DNA of 54,694 bases from an uncultured Collinsella sp. Lineage in GTDB: Bacteria > Actinomycetota > Coriobacteriia > Coriobacteriales > Coriobacteriaceae. This document shows positions 1-8,156 of this stretch, piece by piece (the stretch's first letter is position 1; each line of letters begins with the position of its first letter). Under the pieces are notes generated by a model, which saw only the letters and a list, made by a program, of their open reading frames with translations, was not told the origin of the DNA and did no database searches. A program made the translations under genes and the position numbers. Where the stretch lies: NCBI GenBank assembly GCA_902489775.1, contig CABUBH010000009.1:1-54694 (forward strand), in the 5' to 3' direction.

Positions 1-74
1 GCGAAGCAACCGGAGTGAAGATAAAGCCTGGCCCGCCCGCGAAGCGCCACAAAGACCGCAGGGACGGGAGCAGC

Positions 75-80
75 TATACT
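75..80 (+). promoter_or_regulatory. Possible -10 box before purE
   Basis: A TATACT hexamer lies 64 bases before the purE start. No convincing -35 box is found 16-18 bases upstream, and I see no purine-riboswitch-like fold in the 143-base leader. It is only a weak promoter candidate. Confidence 0.25.
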
Positions 81-143
81 ACTCTCAGTAGTTAAGGGTC
101 GCGGATTGGCCGCGTCACCGCTCTCAACAGGAGGTCTTTGTTT

Positions 144-608
144 ATGGCAGATCAAAAGCCGGTTGTCGGGATTATCATGGGCTCCAAGTCCGATCTGGGC
201 GTTATGGAAGGCTGCACCGCCGAGCTCGAGGCGCTTGGTGTGCCCTATGAGCTCGTCATTGCGAGCGCACACCGCACGCCGGCGAAGGTCCACGAGTGGG
301 CCTCGACTGCTGCCGATCGCGGTATCAAAGTGATTATCGCCGCCGCCGGCAAGGCCGCTCACCTGGGTGGTGTCGTGGCTGCCTTTACGCCGCTGCCGGT
401 CATCGGCGTGCCTATGAAGACGAGTGACCTGGGCGGCATGGATTCGCTGCTGTCGATGGTGCAGATGCCTTCGGGCGTGCCCGTGGCCTGCGTTGCCATC
501 AACGGCGCCAAGAACGCCGCCATCTACGCCACGCAGATTCTGGGCGCTTGCGACCCCGAGTACCGCAAGGTTATCGAGAAGATGAAGCAGGAGATGGCCG
601 ACGCCTAG
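144..608 (+). CDS. purE: 5-(carboxyamino)imidazole ribonucleotide mutase PurE
   Basis: A 154-residue class I PurE, which interconverts N5-CAIR and CAIR in cytoplasmic de novo purine synthesis. The family's GSxSD loop (GSKSD, about residue 13) and the SAHRTP loop (about residue 43) are present, as are the AAGKAAHLGG and GVPMKTSDLGG segments lining the active site. The length matches the family. AGGAGGT at 129-135 sits 8 bases before ATG 144, which decides this start over a TTG six bases upstream. No purK is in the window; purF, purM and purN follow within 7 kb but are not contiguous. The sortase gene begins 35 bases downstream and may be co-transcribed. Confidence 0.96.
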   Translation: MADQKPVVGIIMGSKSDLGVMEGCTAELEALGVPYELVIASAHRTPAKVHEWASTAADRGIKVIIAAAGKAAHLGGVVAAFTPLPVIGVPMKTSDLGGMDSLLSMVQMPSGVPVACVAINGAKNAAIYATQILGACDPEYRKVIEKMKQEMADA

Positions 609-643
609 GCGTTCCGCCGTTTCACCGCAGTATAAGGAGAGCC

Positions 644-1648
644 ATGTCCGACTATCAGGGAAAACGATTCAAGGCTTCTCAGATTCCCGATCCGTCGAAG
701 CCGGGTGCTGCCCATGCGGCACGGCAGGGTCGGACATCCTCTCCTCAGCAGCCGCGCGCGCCGCGCCCCGTGACACCGGCGTCCCATCGCCGCCAGGATA
801 CGCCGGCTGCGTATCGCCCTTCGTCATATGGCACGGCAAAGAAGCAGGCCCGGACGCCGAGGCAAACGAGCGGCGCGGCGTCCAGCTACACTGAGCCGCC
901 GCGTAAAAAGCGCCGCTCCATCATTCCTATTCTGCTCATTATCGTGGGCATCGGTCTGATTGTCGCCGCCGCCGCTATCTTTATCAATGCTCAGATTGGC
1001 TATAAGCAGGCAAGCGATTCGTACCAGAAAATCGAGAAGCAATATGTAAGCGATCAGGACGCCAGCGGCGTGCCGATTATCGACTTCGATGCGCTTGCTC
1101 AGACAAACCCCGAGATTGTGGGTTGGATTTATGTGCCGGGAACCAACATCAACTATCCCGTGGTGCAGACCAACAACAACTCCAAATACCTCAACACGCT
1201 GTTTGACGGTACATCTAACGCGTCCGGTGCCATTTTCTTGGATAGTGATGATACCGCGCCGGGAATGGTTGACCAGCAGACCACGATCTACGGCCACCAT
1301 ATGAACGACGGGTCTATGTTCAACGTGATTTCGGACACCACCGACCAGGCGACGTTCGATAGCATCGAGTTTGTGTATTACATCACACGGGATGCTACGT
1401 ATAAGCTGCGACCACTGGCGACCAAAGTTGTCGAGGACACGTATGCCAAGGCTCGCACGCCCAATTTTGAGGGCGATGACGGGCTCAAGAACTATCTGTC
1501 CGAGATGCTCGACGGTGCCTCTGCCGTGGCGAGCGATGCCACCGATCGTGCCGCTTCGGCAACCAAGGTCGTAACGCTTGTTACCTGTCGTTCGTTATCG
1601 CTGAGCAACACGCGTGCCGTCATGGTGCTCACGTCGGTCGAGGAATAA
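644..1648 (+). CDS. Class B-like sortase with long N-terminal cytoplasmic tail
   Basis: A 334-residue membrane transpeptidase. Residues 1-90 are Pro/Gln/Arg/Ser-rich and end in RKKRR; one membrane helix follows (about 93-115), then the extracellular sortase domain. The catalytic set is visible: His218 or His219 in YGHHM, Cys315 in TLVTC and Arg324 nine residues later. The TLVTC context and the spacing point to class B. The start is ATG 644, with AAGGAGA six bases upstream. The long basic, Pro-rich tail before the membrane helix is unusual. Two proteins with LAxTG sorting signals lie 16 kb downstream, but whether this enzyme processes them cannot be told from sequence; LAxTG is better known as a class E substrate. 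Function as a sortase is firm; class and substrate are inference. Confidence 0.88.
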   Translation: MSDYQGKRFKASQIPDPSKPGAAHAARQGRTSSPQQPRAPRPVTPASHRRQDTPAAYRPSSYGTAKKQARTPRQTSGAASSYTEPPRKKRRSIIPILLIIVGIGLIVAAAAIFINAQIGYKQASDSYQKIEKQYVSDQDASGVPIIDFDALAQTNPEIVGWIYVPGTNINYPVVQTNNNSKYLNTLFDGTSNASGAIFLDSDDTAPGMVDQQTTIYGHHMNDGSMFNVISDTTDQATFDSIEFVYYITRDATYKLRPLATKVVEDTYAKARTPNFEGDDGLKNYLSEMLDGASAVASDATDRAASATKVVTLVTCRSLSLSNTRAVMVLTSVEE

Positions 1649-1715
1649 GTTGTTCGAGAGTAGCTAAAAAAGCCCCGTTCCAAATTGGCTACTCGATGAC
1701 GGTAAGGGAGAAATG

Positions 1716-2132
1716 ATGCTTGAGAACGGCAAAACGATGCCTTCGATTGATGCTTGGCTGCGCGAGGCCAAGGTCGATTCGTCGGCACCTGCGTGCGGTA
1801 TGTATCTGACACATAACGGTGTGGTGCGCGCGACGCCCAAGGCCGAGGCGCGCGGTGTCGAGACCGATGGCGTGGCGCCGGGCCACAAGGTGGGCGGCAT
1901 GGTGTTTGGCTACGACGCCAGCAAGGTACAGGCCGCCATCGAGGCGACGCGCGCGATGCCGGGTATCGGCTATGTGCGCGTGTGGCTGGCAAGCGGCGAG
2001 CTTGCCGTAGGTGACGACATCATGCTCGTGCTCATCGGCGGGGACATTCGCCCGCACGTGGTCGATGCGCTGCAGGCGCTCGTTGGCACCATCAAGAATG
2101 AATGCGTGAGTGAGGTCGAGCGCGAGGCGTAG
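1716..2132 (+). CDS. MoaE-like protein lacking usual catalytic residues
   Basis: A 138-residue small protein. The C-terminal half follows the MoaE (molybdopterin synthase large subunit) pattern: a strand, then SGELAVGDDIMLVLIGGDIRP, then an amphipathic helix ending in IKNECVSEVERE. The HR before the G-x-L-x-V-G turn and the lysines expected in active MoaE are not evident. ATG 1713 and ATG 1716 are both possible; 1716 has better spacing from AAGGGAG at 1704-1710. No other molybdenum-cofactor gene is nearby. It could be a diverged MoaE or a reused MoaE fold; the assignment is by pattern only. A symmetrical terminator follows. Confidence 0.5.
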   Translation: MLENGKTMPSIDAWLREAKVDSSAPACGMYLTHNGVVRATPKAEARGVETDGVAPGHKVGGMVFGYDASKVQAAIEATRAMPGIGYVRVWLASGELAVGDDIMLVLIGGDIRPHVVDALQALVGTIKNECVSEVEREA

Positions 2133-2162
2133 AGGCTTGCGTCGATAGAAGGCTTGTTTATA

Positions 2163-2201
2163 AAAATGCCCGCCGGTACGTGTGATACCGGCGGGCATTT
2201 T
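2163..2201. terminator. Bidirectional intrinsic terminator
   Basis: A perfect 16 bp stem (2163-2178 with 2186-2201) has a 7-base loop. A runs on the left arm and T runs on the right arm let it serve both the MoaE-like gene and the convergent gene ending at 2223. Confidence 0.85.
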
Positions 2202-2222
2202 GCGTTTTGGGCGCGGTTGGCG

Positions 2223-3452
2223 CTACACGCGCGTCGCATCCTTGGGGCTCATGGTCATGCTCTGGAAGCGATTCTCCATAAAGTCATTATCGAAGTACTT
2301 GCCGTAGAACTGCGCAACGGGAATATCCGGTTCCGTGCCGTTGACGCGCTGATACCAATAATCGAGCGACTGCAGCGTCATAACGCCATCGACCAGCATA
2401 ATGATGGTGAAGATGACGGTAGCCGAGTAGCGGCTCTTCCACGGAATCATGTTGATGAGCTTGAGCAGCCTCGGCAACAGCAGCTTGATCCAGATGAGGC
2501 CACCCAGGCCCCACAGGCAGGCGAAGCCCGTGCAGGTACGTCCGCCGGTAAGGACGGCGAGCGGATCGGGCATGCCAAAGAGCTTCATATGCGAGTAGCT
2601 CCACGAGACCACGCCAAACGAGGTCTGCATAAACCAGCCCACGAACACCTCAAAGCTTGCACCGAGCAGCGCGCTCACCAAAAAGATAATGATGGGGTTC
2701 TTTTTGTAGAAGCGGTTGAGCACCATGGTCATGAGTACGGCGCCAAATCCGTAGATGGGGCTGAAGGGGCCAAACAGCATGCCGGCGCGGTTCTGGAAGA
2801 CGCCCGGGTCGTCGACCGTCATGTGCCAGATGTCTTCGGCGATCAGGCCGAGTATGCAGCAGACAAAGAATACCCAGAACAGGTTGAAGTAGTTGAGCTT
2901 GATGTAGCCTTCGCCGGTTTCATCGCGCCCGAGCATGCCCTCGGCGGCGGCGTCGCGATCGAGCATCTCCTGCAGGCGGCGCTGCAGCTCGCGCTCCTGG
3001 CGCAGCGTGGGGTCGACGGTGGCCGAAAGCGCGACGAGGATGCCGAGCTGGATGGCAGGGCGAAGCAAGAAGGGCCCGATGCCCTGGAGCATCACGTCAA
3101 CCAAAAGCTCGACGACGGTGAATGCAATAAGGATGTAGGACAGGCGAGCGGCGTTGCGGCGCTGGTTTTTGATAAGGTCCAGGCCAAAGATGATCAGGAT
3201 GACGGCGCTTGCCGCAGAGAGCATGATGCCGGCGACGATAAGGCCGACCGCGACGAGCGTGTTGTCGCCGAGCTTGGCGGCGGCGTTGCCGTTGATGAGC
3301 GCGGTGATGACCTGCCACATAAAGGCGCCGACCGAAGGGAGCGTGCCCACGCCGGACAGGATGCATAGGACGGCGTACACCTTAATGATGAGGGGGATCT
3401 TCTTGACCTCCATGGCGCTGGGGACGCTGGGGTCGAGTTCGTTTCGATCCAT
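2223..3452 (-). CDS. Multi-spanning membrane protein, CmpB-type putative ABC transporter permease family
   Basis: A 409-residue integral membrane protein with an N-terminal hydrophobic half (about four helices), a charged segment around residues 155-185 (RQERELQRRLQEMLDRD), and a C-terminal half with the GPFSPIYGFGA motif typical of the family Pfam calls putative ABC-transporter type IV (CmpB). No ATPase partner is adjacent, so a transport role is uncertain. The start MDRNE is chosen because AGAAAGG precedes it by 8 bases; an upstream in-frame extension to 3629 has no convincing ribosome site. It is divergent from purF across a 294-base gap. Confidence 0.7.
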   Translation of the reverse strand: MDRNELDPSVPSAMEVKKIPLIIKVYAVLCILSGVGTLPSVGAFMWQVITALINGNAAAKLGDNTLVAVGLIVAGIMLSAASAVILIIFGLDLIKNQRRNAARLSYILIAFTVVELLVDVMLQGIGPFLLRPAIQLGILVALSATVDPTLRQERELQRRLQEMLDRDAAAEGMLGRDETGEGYIKLNYFNLFWVFFVCCILGLIAEDIWHMTVDDPGVFQNRAGMLFGPFSPIYGFGAVLMTMVLNRFYKKNPIIIFLVSALLGASFEVFVGWFMQTSFGVVSWSYSHMKLFGMPDPLAVLTGGRTCTGFACLWGLGGLIWIKLLLPRLLKLINMIPWKSRYSATVIFTIIMLVDGVMTLQSLDYWYQRVNGTEPDIPVAQFYGKYFDNDFMENRFQSMTMSPKDATRV

Positions 3453-3699
3453 ATAGAACCTTTCTCGTTTTGCTGTAGGTACAAGGATACGCCGCCGACC
3501 TGCCAAAAGACAGGACGAACGTCCCAATTGCAACAATGCAAGCCCCAACGGCGGGCGAGACGCGTCGCAACGGAAGTATGCGGGATCGTCGGCCCCGAGG
3601 CGGTTGCCCAATAAAATGTTTGGCTGCAAAACGGATTATAAGCTCGGTGGGCTTTTAAAAAGCGCTGTTCATGCGCGGGAGTGCTTGTCTTGCCGTGCG

Positions 3700-3705
3700 T
3701 ATAAT
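3700..3705 (+). promoter_or_regulatory. Likely -10 box of the purF promoter
   Basis: A perfect TATAAT lies 41 bases before the first purF start in the divergent gap. No good -35 hexamer is found at 16-18 bases, so it is only a partial promoter. Confidence 0.4.
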
Positions 3706-3746
3706 AGGGCAGGTAACGCCAAATAACGAGGCTCTGAGGGGATGCC

Positions 3747-5417
3747 ATGTCTCAAGAAACCATCCGCGCGGCCGAGCGTGCCGCGGGACAGGTGAAGACC
3801 ATGTCGACTTATGATCCGGACTCCGACCAGCTGCATGAGGAATGCGGCATTTTTGGTGTGTGGGCACCCGATCGCGATGTGGCTCGACTGACGTACTTTG
3901 GTCTGCGCGCGCTGCAGCATCGCGGCCAGGAATCGGCGGGAATCGCCGTGGGTGATGGCGGCACGGTTATGGTCCGCAAGGATCTGGGCCTGCTCGACCG
4001 CGTGTTCTCCAACGCCGACCTGTCGACGCTCTCCGGCCAGCTGGCCGTGGGCCACGTGCGCTATGGCACTGCCGGTGCCAAGAGCTGGGAAGCCTCGCAG
4101 CCGCACCTCTCTACCATCAATAGCGTCATTATCGCGCTCGCGCACAACGGCACCCTCGTCAACACCGACGAGCTGCGTCGCCAGCTGATCGAGCTGGGCG
4201 TACCGTTCCTCTCCAACTCGGATTCCGAGGTCGCGACCAAACTCATCGGCTACTTTACTCAGCGTACTGGCCATCTGCGCGAGGGCATTCGCAAGACCAT
4301 GGAGCTCGTGCGCGGCGGCTACGCCATGACGCTCATCAACGAGCAGGCGCTCTACGCATTCCGCGATCCGCACGGCATTCGCCCGCTCGTGCTGGGCAAG
4401 CTGGTGGATGAGGGCCTGGACCAGGCCGATGCCGCATCCGTTTCGCAGCTGCCGTCGCAGGACGGCGCCGCGACGGTCGACGCCACCACCCATGTCACGC
4501 GCGCCGGCGGCTGGGTCGTTGCCTCCGAGACCTGCGCGCTCGATATCGTGGGCGCCGAGTACGTCCGCGACGTCCGTCCCGGTGAGATTTTGCGCATCAG
4601 CGCCGAGGGCCTTGTGTCCGAGCAGGGCGTGCCTGCCGCCGAAGAGCCTGCTAACTGCATTTTTGAGCAGGTCTACTTTGCTCGCCCCGATTCCATCATG
4701 AACGGCAAGAGCGTCTACGCCTGCCGTTATGACATGGGTCGTCAGCTGGCACATGAGGAGCCCGTCGAGGCCGACCTGGTCATCGGCGTGCCCGACTCCG
4801 GCCTGCCGCCCGCGGAGGGCTATTCGCACGAGAGTGGCATTCCCTTTGGCGAGGGCCTCATCAAGAACCGCTATGTGGGCCGTACGTTTATCGAGCCTAC
4901 GCAGGAGCTGCGTGCCATGGGCGTGCGTATGAAGCTCAACCCGCTGCGTGACAACATCGAGGGCAAGCGCCTGGTCGTCATCGACGACTCCATCGTGCGC
5001 GGCACCACCATGGTGCAGCTCGTCAAGATGCTGCGCAACGCCGGCGCCAAGGAGATTCATATCCGCATCAACTCGCCCGAGGTCATCTGGCCGTGCTTCT
5101 ACGGTATCGATACCGACGTGCAGTCGCAGCTTATCAGCGCCAACAAGACGGTCGACGAGATTTGCGAGTATATCGGCGCCGATTCGCTGGCCTTCCTTTC
5201 GGTCGAGGGCCTGCTTAAGGTCATGCCCAAGGGCGGTTACTGCGATGCGTGCTTTACCGGCCGCTACCCCGTGGCGATTCCCGAGAGCTTTGGCCGCGAC
5301 AAGTTCATGGAGGGCTTTAAGCCCCGCAACCTGGACAAGCCGCTGCACTTTGATGACGACGCCGTGGTCGAGAAATACGACGATCGCAGCTGGGAAGAGG
5401 AACACGGCGAGGCCTAA
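3747..5417 (+). CDS. purF: Amidophosphoribosyltransferase PurF
   Basis: A 556-residue first committed enzyme of purine synthesis, making phosphoribosylamine from PRPP and glutamine. The N-terminal Ntn amidotransferase domain carries the nucleophile Cys33 (EECGIFGVW); the C-terminal phosphoribosyltransferase domain has the PRPP loop VVIDDSIVRGTT. Cysteines in NCIFEQVYF, WPCFYGID and YCDACFTG match the four [4Fe-4S] ligands of the Bacillus-type enzyme. A propeptide must be removed to free Cys33. From ATG 3747 it would be 32 residues; ATG 3801, preceded by AGGTGA, would give 14 residues, closer to known propeptides. The start is therefore open between these two. It ends directly in a hairpin whose left arm begins in the stop codon. 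Confidence 0.96.
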   Translation: MSQETIRAAERAAGQVKTMSTYDPDSDQLHEECGIFGVWAPDRDVARLTYFGLRALQHRGQESAGIAVGDGGTVMVRKDLGLLDRVFSNADLSTLSGQLAVGHVRYGTAGAKSWEASQPHLSTINSVIIALAHNGTLVNTDELRRQLIELGVPFLSNSDSEVATKLIGYFTQRTGHLREGIRKTMELVRGGYAMTLINEQALYAFRDPHGIRPLVLGKLVDEGLDQADAASVSQLPSQDGAATVDATTHVTRAGGWVVASETCALDIVGAEYVRDVRPGEILRISAEGLVSEQGVPAAEEPANCIFEQVYFARPDSIMNGKSVYACRYDMGRQLAHEEPVEADLVIGVPDSGLPPAEGYSHESGIPFGEGLIKNRYVGRTFIEPTQELRAMGVRMKLNPLRDNIEGKRLVVIDDSIVRGTTMVQLVKMLRNAGAKEIHIRINSPEVIWPCFYGIDTDVQSQLISANKTVDEICEYIGADSLAFLSVEGLLKVMPKGGYCDACFTGRYPVAIPESFGRDKFMEGFKPRNLDKPLHFDDDAVVEKYDDRSWEEEHGEA

Positions 5418-5456
5418 AACCTGCCAAAAAGGGACAGGTTTATTTTGGTAGGTTTT
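5416..5456. terminator. purF terminator hairpin carrying GGGACAG loop
   Basis: The arms 5416-5429 and 5443-5456 form a 14 bp stem with one G-T pair. The loop contains GGGACAGG, the core shared by many hairpins in this window. The same sequence in the opposite orientation lies at 28965-29008, just after pth. Confidence 0.65.
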
Positions 5457-5574
5457 ACCTGCTGTTTTGTTGATATGACGGCGCGCGTTGTTATGGCGCG
5501 CGCCGAAATGAACGCAACTATGAGCACCGTTTGGCGCCCGGGCGGCGCCACGGTAGTGGGAGAGGAAGGCTCAG

Positions 5575-6678
5575 ATGAGCGACAGCAAGCATGTGACGTA
5601 TGAGGATGCCGGCGTCGATACCGCCGAGGGCGGCCGCGCCGTTGACGCTATTAAGCAGATGGTTAAGGACACCAACCGTCCCGAGGTCATCGGCGGCATC
5701 GGTGGCTTTGGTGGCCTGTTCTCGGCTGCCGCGCTTAAGGATATGGAAGACCCGATTCTGATTAGCGGTACCGACGGCGTGGGCACCAAGCTCGTGCTCG
5801 CCCAGATCATGGACCGTCACGAGACGGTGGGCCAGGACCTGGTTGCTATGTGCGTCAACGACATTCTGGCTTCGGGTGCCGAGCCGCTGTTCTTCCTGGA
5901 CTACGTTGCCATCGGCCACATCGAGGCCGAGCACATGGCAAAGATCATCAAGGGTGTGGCCGACGGCTGCAAGCTCGCGGGCTGCGCGCTCGTGGGCGGC
6001 GAGATGGCCGAGCACCCCGGCGTCATGGCTCCTGCCGACTACGACCTTGCCGGATTTACCGTGGGCGTCGTCGACCGTCCCAAGATGCTCGATCCCGCAA
6101 ACGTCCGCCCGGGCGATGTGATCCTGGGCCTGCCCTCCACCGGCGTGCATTCCAACGGCTACTCGCTCGTGCGTAAGGTCATTGGCGTCGACGGTATTAA
6201 GCCGGGCACGCCCGAGGCCGCCGCTAAGGCCGAGGAGCTGAGCCGTCCGCTCGAGGAACTCGGCGGCGCATCGCTGGCAGACGCCCTGTTGGCCCCCACG
6301 CGCATCTATGTCAAGCCGATTCTGGAGCTGCTGCGCGGTGGCGCTCCGGTGCACGCCATCGCCCATATCACTGGCGGCGGTATTACCGAGAACCTCAACC
6401 GCGCGCTCGCCGACGACGTCGACGCCGTGGTCACCCGCAACGGCGCCGAGATGGGTTGGGACGTTCCGCCCGTCATCACCTACGTGTCGCGCCAGGCCGA
6501 GCTCGCGCCCAACGAGGCATGCAAGACCTTCAACATGGGCGTTGGCCTGTGCCTGATCGTCGCCCCCGAGGACGAGGCTGCCGTGACCGAGGCCCTGGTC
6601 GCGCTGGGCGAGAAGCCGTTCCGCGTGGGCGAGTGCGTCGAGGGCTCCGGTAAGGTCGTGTACTCCGATGAGCGCTAA
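5575..6678 (+). CDS. purM: Phosphoribosylformylglycinamidine cyclo-ligase PurM (AIR synthetase)
   Basis: A 367-residue ATP-dependent cyclase turning FGAM into AIR. The PurM/SelD-type fold is recognised from IGGFGGLFS near residue 40, SGTDGVGTKLVLA near 62, VAMCVNDILASGAEPLFFLDY near 90 and GLPSTGVHSNGYSLVRKV near 183, plus the late HITGGGITENL motif. AGGAAGG lies 6 bases before ATG 5575. Its last four codons overlap the purN start by 11 bases, implying translational coupling. Confidence 0.97.
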   Translation: MSDSKHVTYEDAGVDTAEGGRAVDAIKQMVKDTNRPEVIGGIGGFGGLFSAAALKDMEDPILISGTDGVGTKLVLAQIMDRHETVGQDLVAMCVNDILASGAEPLFFLDYVAIGHIEAEHMAKIIKGVADGCKLAGCALVGGEMAEHPGVMAPADYDLAGFTVGVVDRPKMLDPANVRPGDVILGLPSTGVHSNGYSLVRKVIGVDGIKPGTPEAAAKAEELSRPLEELGGASLADALLAPTRIYVKPILELLRGGAPVHAIAHITGGGITENLNRALADDVDAVVTRNGAEMGWDVPPVITYVSRQAELAPNEACKTFNMGVGLCLIVAPEDEAAVTEALVALGEKPFRVGECVEGSGKVVYSDER

Positions 6679-7369
6679 CGAGCAGATGGCTGCTGCCGCG
6701 AGCCTGGGCTTTGTGCCCTACACCCGTCCGACCGGCACCGATACGGCCGAGCCGCTCAAGATCGGTGTGCTCATCAGCGGTTCGGGTACCAACCTGCAGG
6801 CGCTGATCGATCTGATCGCCGCCGGCAAGCTCAACGCTTCGATTGAGCTTGTGGTGTCGAGCCGTCCTTCGGCTAAGGGTTTGCAGCGCGCTGAGCGCGC
6901 GGGCATCCAGACGCTCACGCTGTCCAAGGATGTCTATGCCGACCCCATCGCCGCCGACGAGATCATCGCGCACGAGCTGCTCGAGCGCGGCTGCGAATAT
7001 GTGGTCATGGCCGGTTACATGCGCATGGTGCACACGCCGCTGCTGGCGGCGTTTCCCAACCGCGTGGTCAACTTGCATCCGGCACTGCTGCCGAGCTTTA
7101 CCGGCGCGCATGCGATCGACGATGCCTTTGCGCGCGGCGTCAAGGTAACTGGCGTGACCGTGCATTTTGCCAACGAGATCTACGACAACGGTCCCATCAT
7201 CGCCCAGCGTGCGCTGGCTGTTGAGGAGGGCTGGGATGTCGACACGCTCGAGGAACACATCCACGCGATTGAGCACGTGCTGTATCCCGAGGTCGTGCAA
7301 ATGCTCGCCGACGGCCGCGTCCACGTGCTGGAGAGCGGCAAGGTCGCAATTGATGCACCCCGCGGCTAG
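6668..7369 (+). CDS. purN: Phosphoribosylglycinamide formyltransferase PurN
   Basis: A 233-residue GAR transformylase using 10-formyl-tetrahydrofolate. The core starts near residue 30 (KIGVLISGSGTNLQAL) and includes NLHPALLPSFTGAHA with the active Asn-His pair and YDNGPII with the active Asp. The first 28 residues are an extension without a clear role. The start overlaps purM by 11 bases, so the two are one transcription unit. The folate synthesis fusion folP-folK at 39.9 kb supplies the route to its cofactor. A terminator follows at 7402. Confidence 0.96.
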   Translation: MSANEQMAAAASLGFVPYTRPTGTDTAEPLKIGVLISGSGTNLQALIDLIAAGKLNASIELVVSSRPSAKGLQRAERAGIQTLTLSKDVYADPIAADEIIAHELLERGCEYVVMAGYMRMVHTPLLAAFPNRVVNLHPALLPSFTGAHAIDDAFARGVKVTGVTVHFANEIYDNGPIIAQRALAVEEGWDVDTLEEHIHAIEHVLYPEVVQMLADGRVHVLESGKVAIDAPRG

Positions 7370-7401
7370 CGGTGCACAGTGCAATTTAGCCGAGTAGTCA
7401 G

Positions 7402-7435
7402 GGTGGTCATTGGCGCCAAGGCGCGCGTGGCCACC
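7402..7435 (+). terminator. Terminator after purN
   Basis: The arms GGTGGTCA (7402-7409) and TGGCCACC (7428-7435) are followed by TTTTGTTTT, a standard intrinsic terminator for purM-purN. Confidence 0.7.
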
Positions 7436-7458
7436 TTTTGTTTTAGGTAGTCATTGGG

Positions 7459-7492
7459 GACGTTCTTTAACGACTGGCCATTCAAGAACGTC
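7459..7492. repeat. GGGGAC-associated hairpin
   Basis: An inverted repeat GACGTTCTT (7459-7467) / AAGAACGTC (7484-7492) begins inside ATTGGGGAC. It belongs by its GGGGAC start to the variable-arm hairpin family seen elsewhere in the window. Confidence 0.55.
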
Positions 7493-7521
7493 GCAGGTGA
7501 CTAGATGAGAGAGGTGAGCGC

Positions 7522-7986
7522 ATGGCGGATAACGAAGCGCTGTTTACGCCTGAGCTGGTGTTTTTTGATTGGGAGTGTGCGACGCCGGATGAGGTATTCG
7601 CGCGGCTTGAGGGCGAGCTTGCCCCGCGCGGCTACATTGCCGACGGTTGGCTCGACGCCGTTCGCACGCGCGAGGATGCCTATCCCACGGGCCTTGCCAT
7701 GCCGGCGGCAAACATTGCCATTCCGCATACCGACCCGGGTTTTGTGGCCAAGCCCTATATCGCGGTGGTGAAGCCCGCCACGCCCGTGACATTTAACGCT
7801 ATGGCTGGCATGGGCGCTCCGGTGCCGGCGCAGATCGTCATCAATTTGGGTATTGCCGAGCCGGGCGGCCAGGTCGAGGCCCTGCAGGCGCTCATGAACA
7901 TCTTTATGGACGCCGATGCCGCAGCCGACGTGCTCGGCCAGACCACGCCCCAGGGCATGGTCGACGCTATCCGCCGCCACTTCTAA
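7522..7986 (+). CDS. PTS sugar transporter EIIA (fructose/mannitol/galactitol type), orphan
   Basis: A 154-residue phosphocarrier domain. The phosphorylated histidine is in NIAIPHTDP (about residue 74), the signature of type-2 EIIA proteins. The rest follows the PTS_EIIA_2 fold, ending in a helix with MVDAIRRHF. It receives phosphate from HPr and would pass it to an EIIB, but no EIIB or EIIC gene is in the window, so it either serves a permease encoded elsewhere or is regulatory. GAGGTGAG precedes ATG 7522. It is flanked on both sides by GGGGAC-type repeats, which suggests it is a single-gene unit. Confidence 0.85.
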   Translation: MADNEALFTPELVFFDWECATPDEVFARLEGELAPRGYIADGWLDAVRTREDAYPTGLAMPAANIAIPHTDPGFVAKPYIAVVKPATPVTFNAMAGMGAPVPAQIVINLGIAEPGGQVEALQALMNIFMDADAAADVLGQTTPQGMVDAIRRHF

Positions 7987-8006
7987 GGTGGGGCTGAGTC
8001 GGCACT

Positions 8007-8090
8007 TGGGGACTGTCCCTAACTGCCGGCTGCCAGAGCTGTCCCCTTTGCACCAAAATGGTGCAGATTAACCTGTCCCCAATGCACCAA
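8007..8090. repeat. Composite GGGGAC / GTCCCC repeat
   Basis: The segment contains TTGGGGACTGTCCC, then GCTGTCCCC, then a small stem TGCACCA (8049-8055) / TGGTGCA (8059-8065), then CCTGTCCCCAATGCACCA. GTCCCC occurs in three different contexts. It fills most of the gap between the EIIA and the foldase gene and has no T tract, so it is not a plain terminator. Confidence 0.6.
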
Positions 8091-8156
8091 GCGTGCCGCG
8101 GGGGCCGCGTTGTGACACAATGGCGTTTGTTCGATTCGTGATGCGAAAGGCCAACT

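Noticed and set aside
1..143. Purine riboswitch before purE
   Set aside because: None of the conserved junction or loop sequences of the purine aptamer are visible in the leader.
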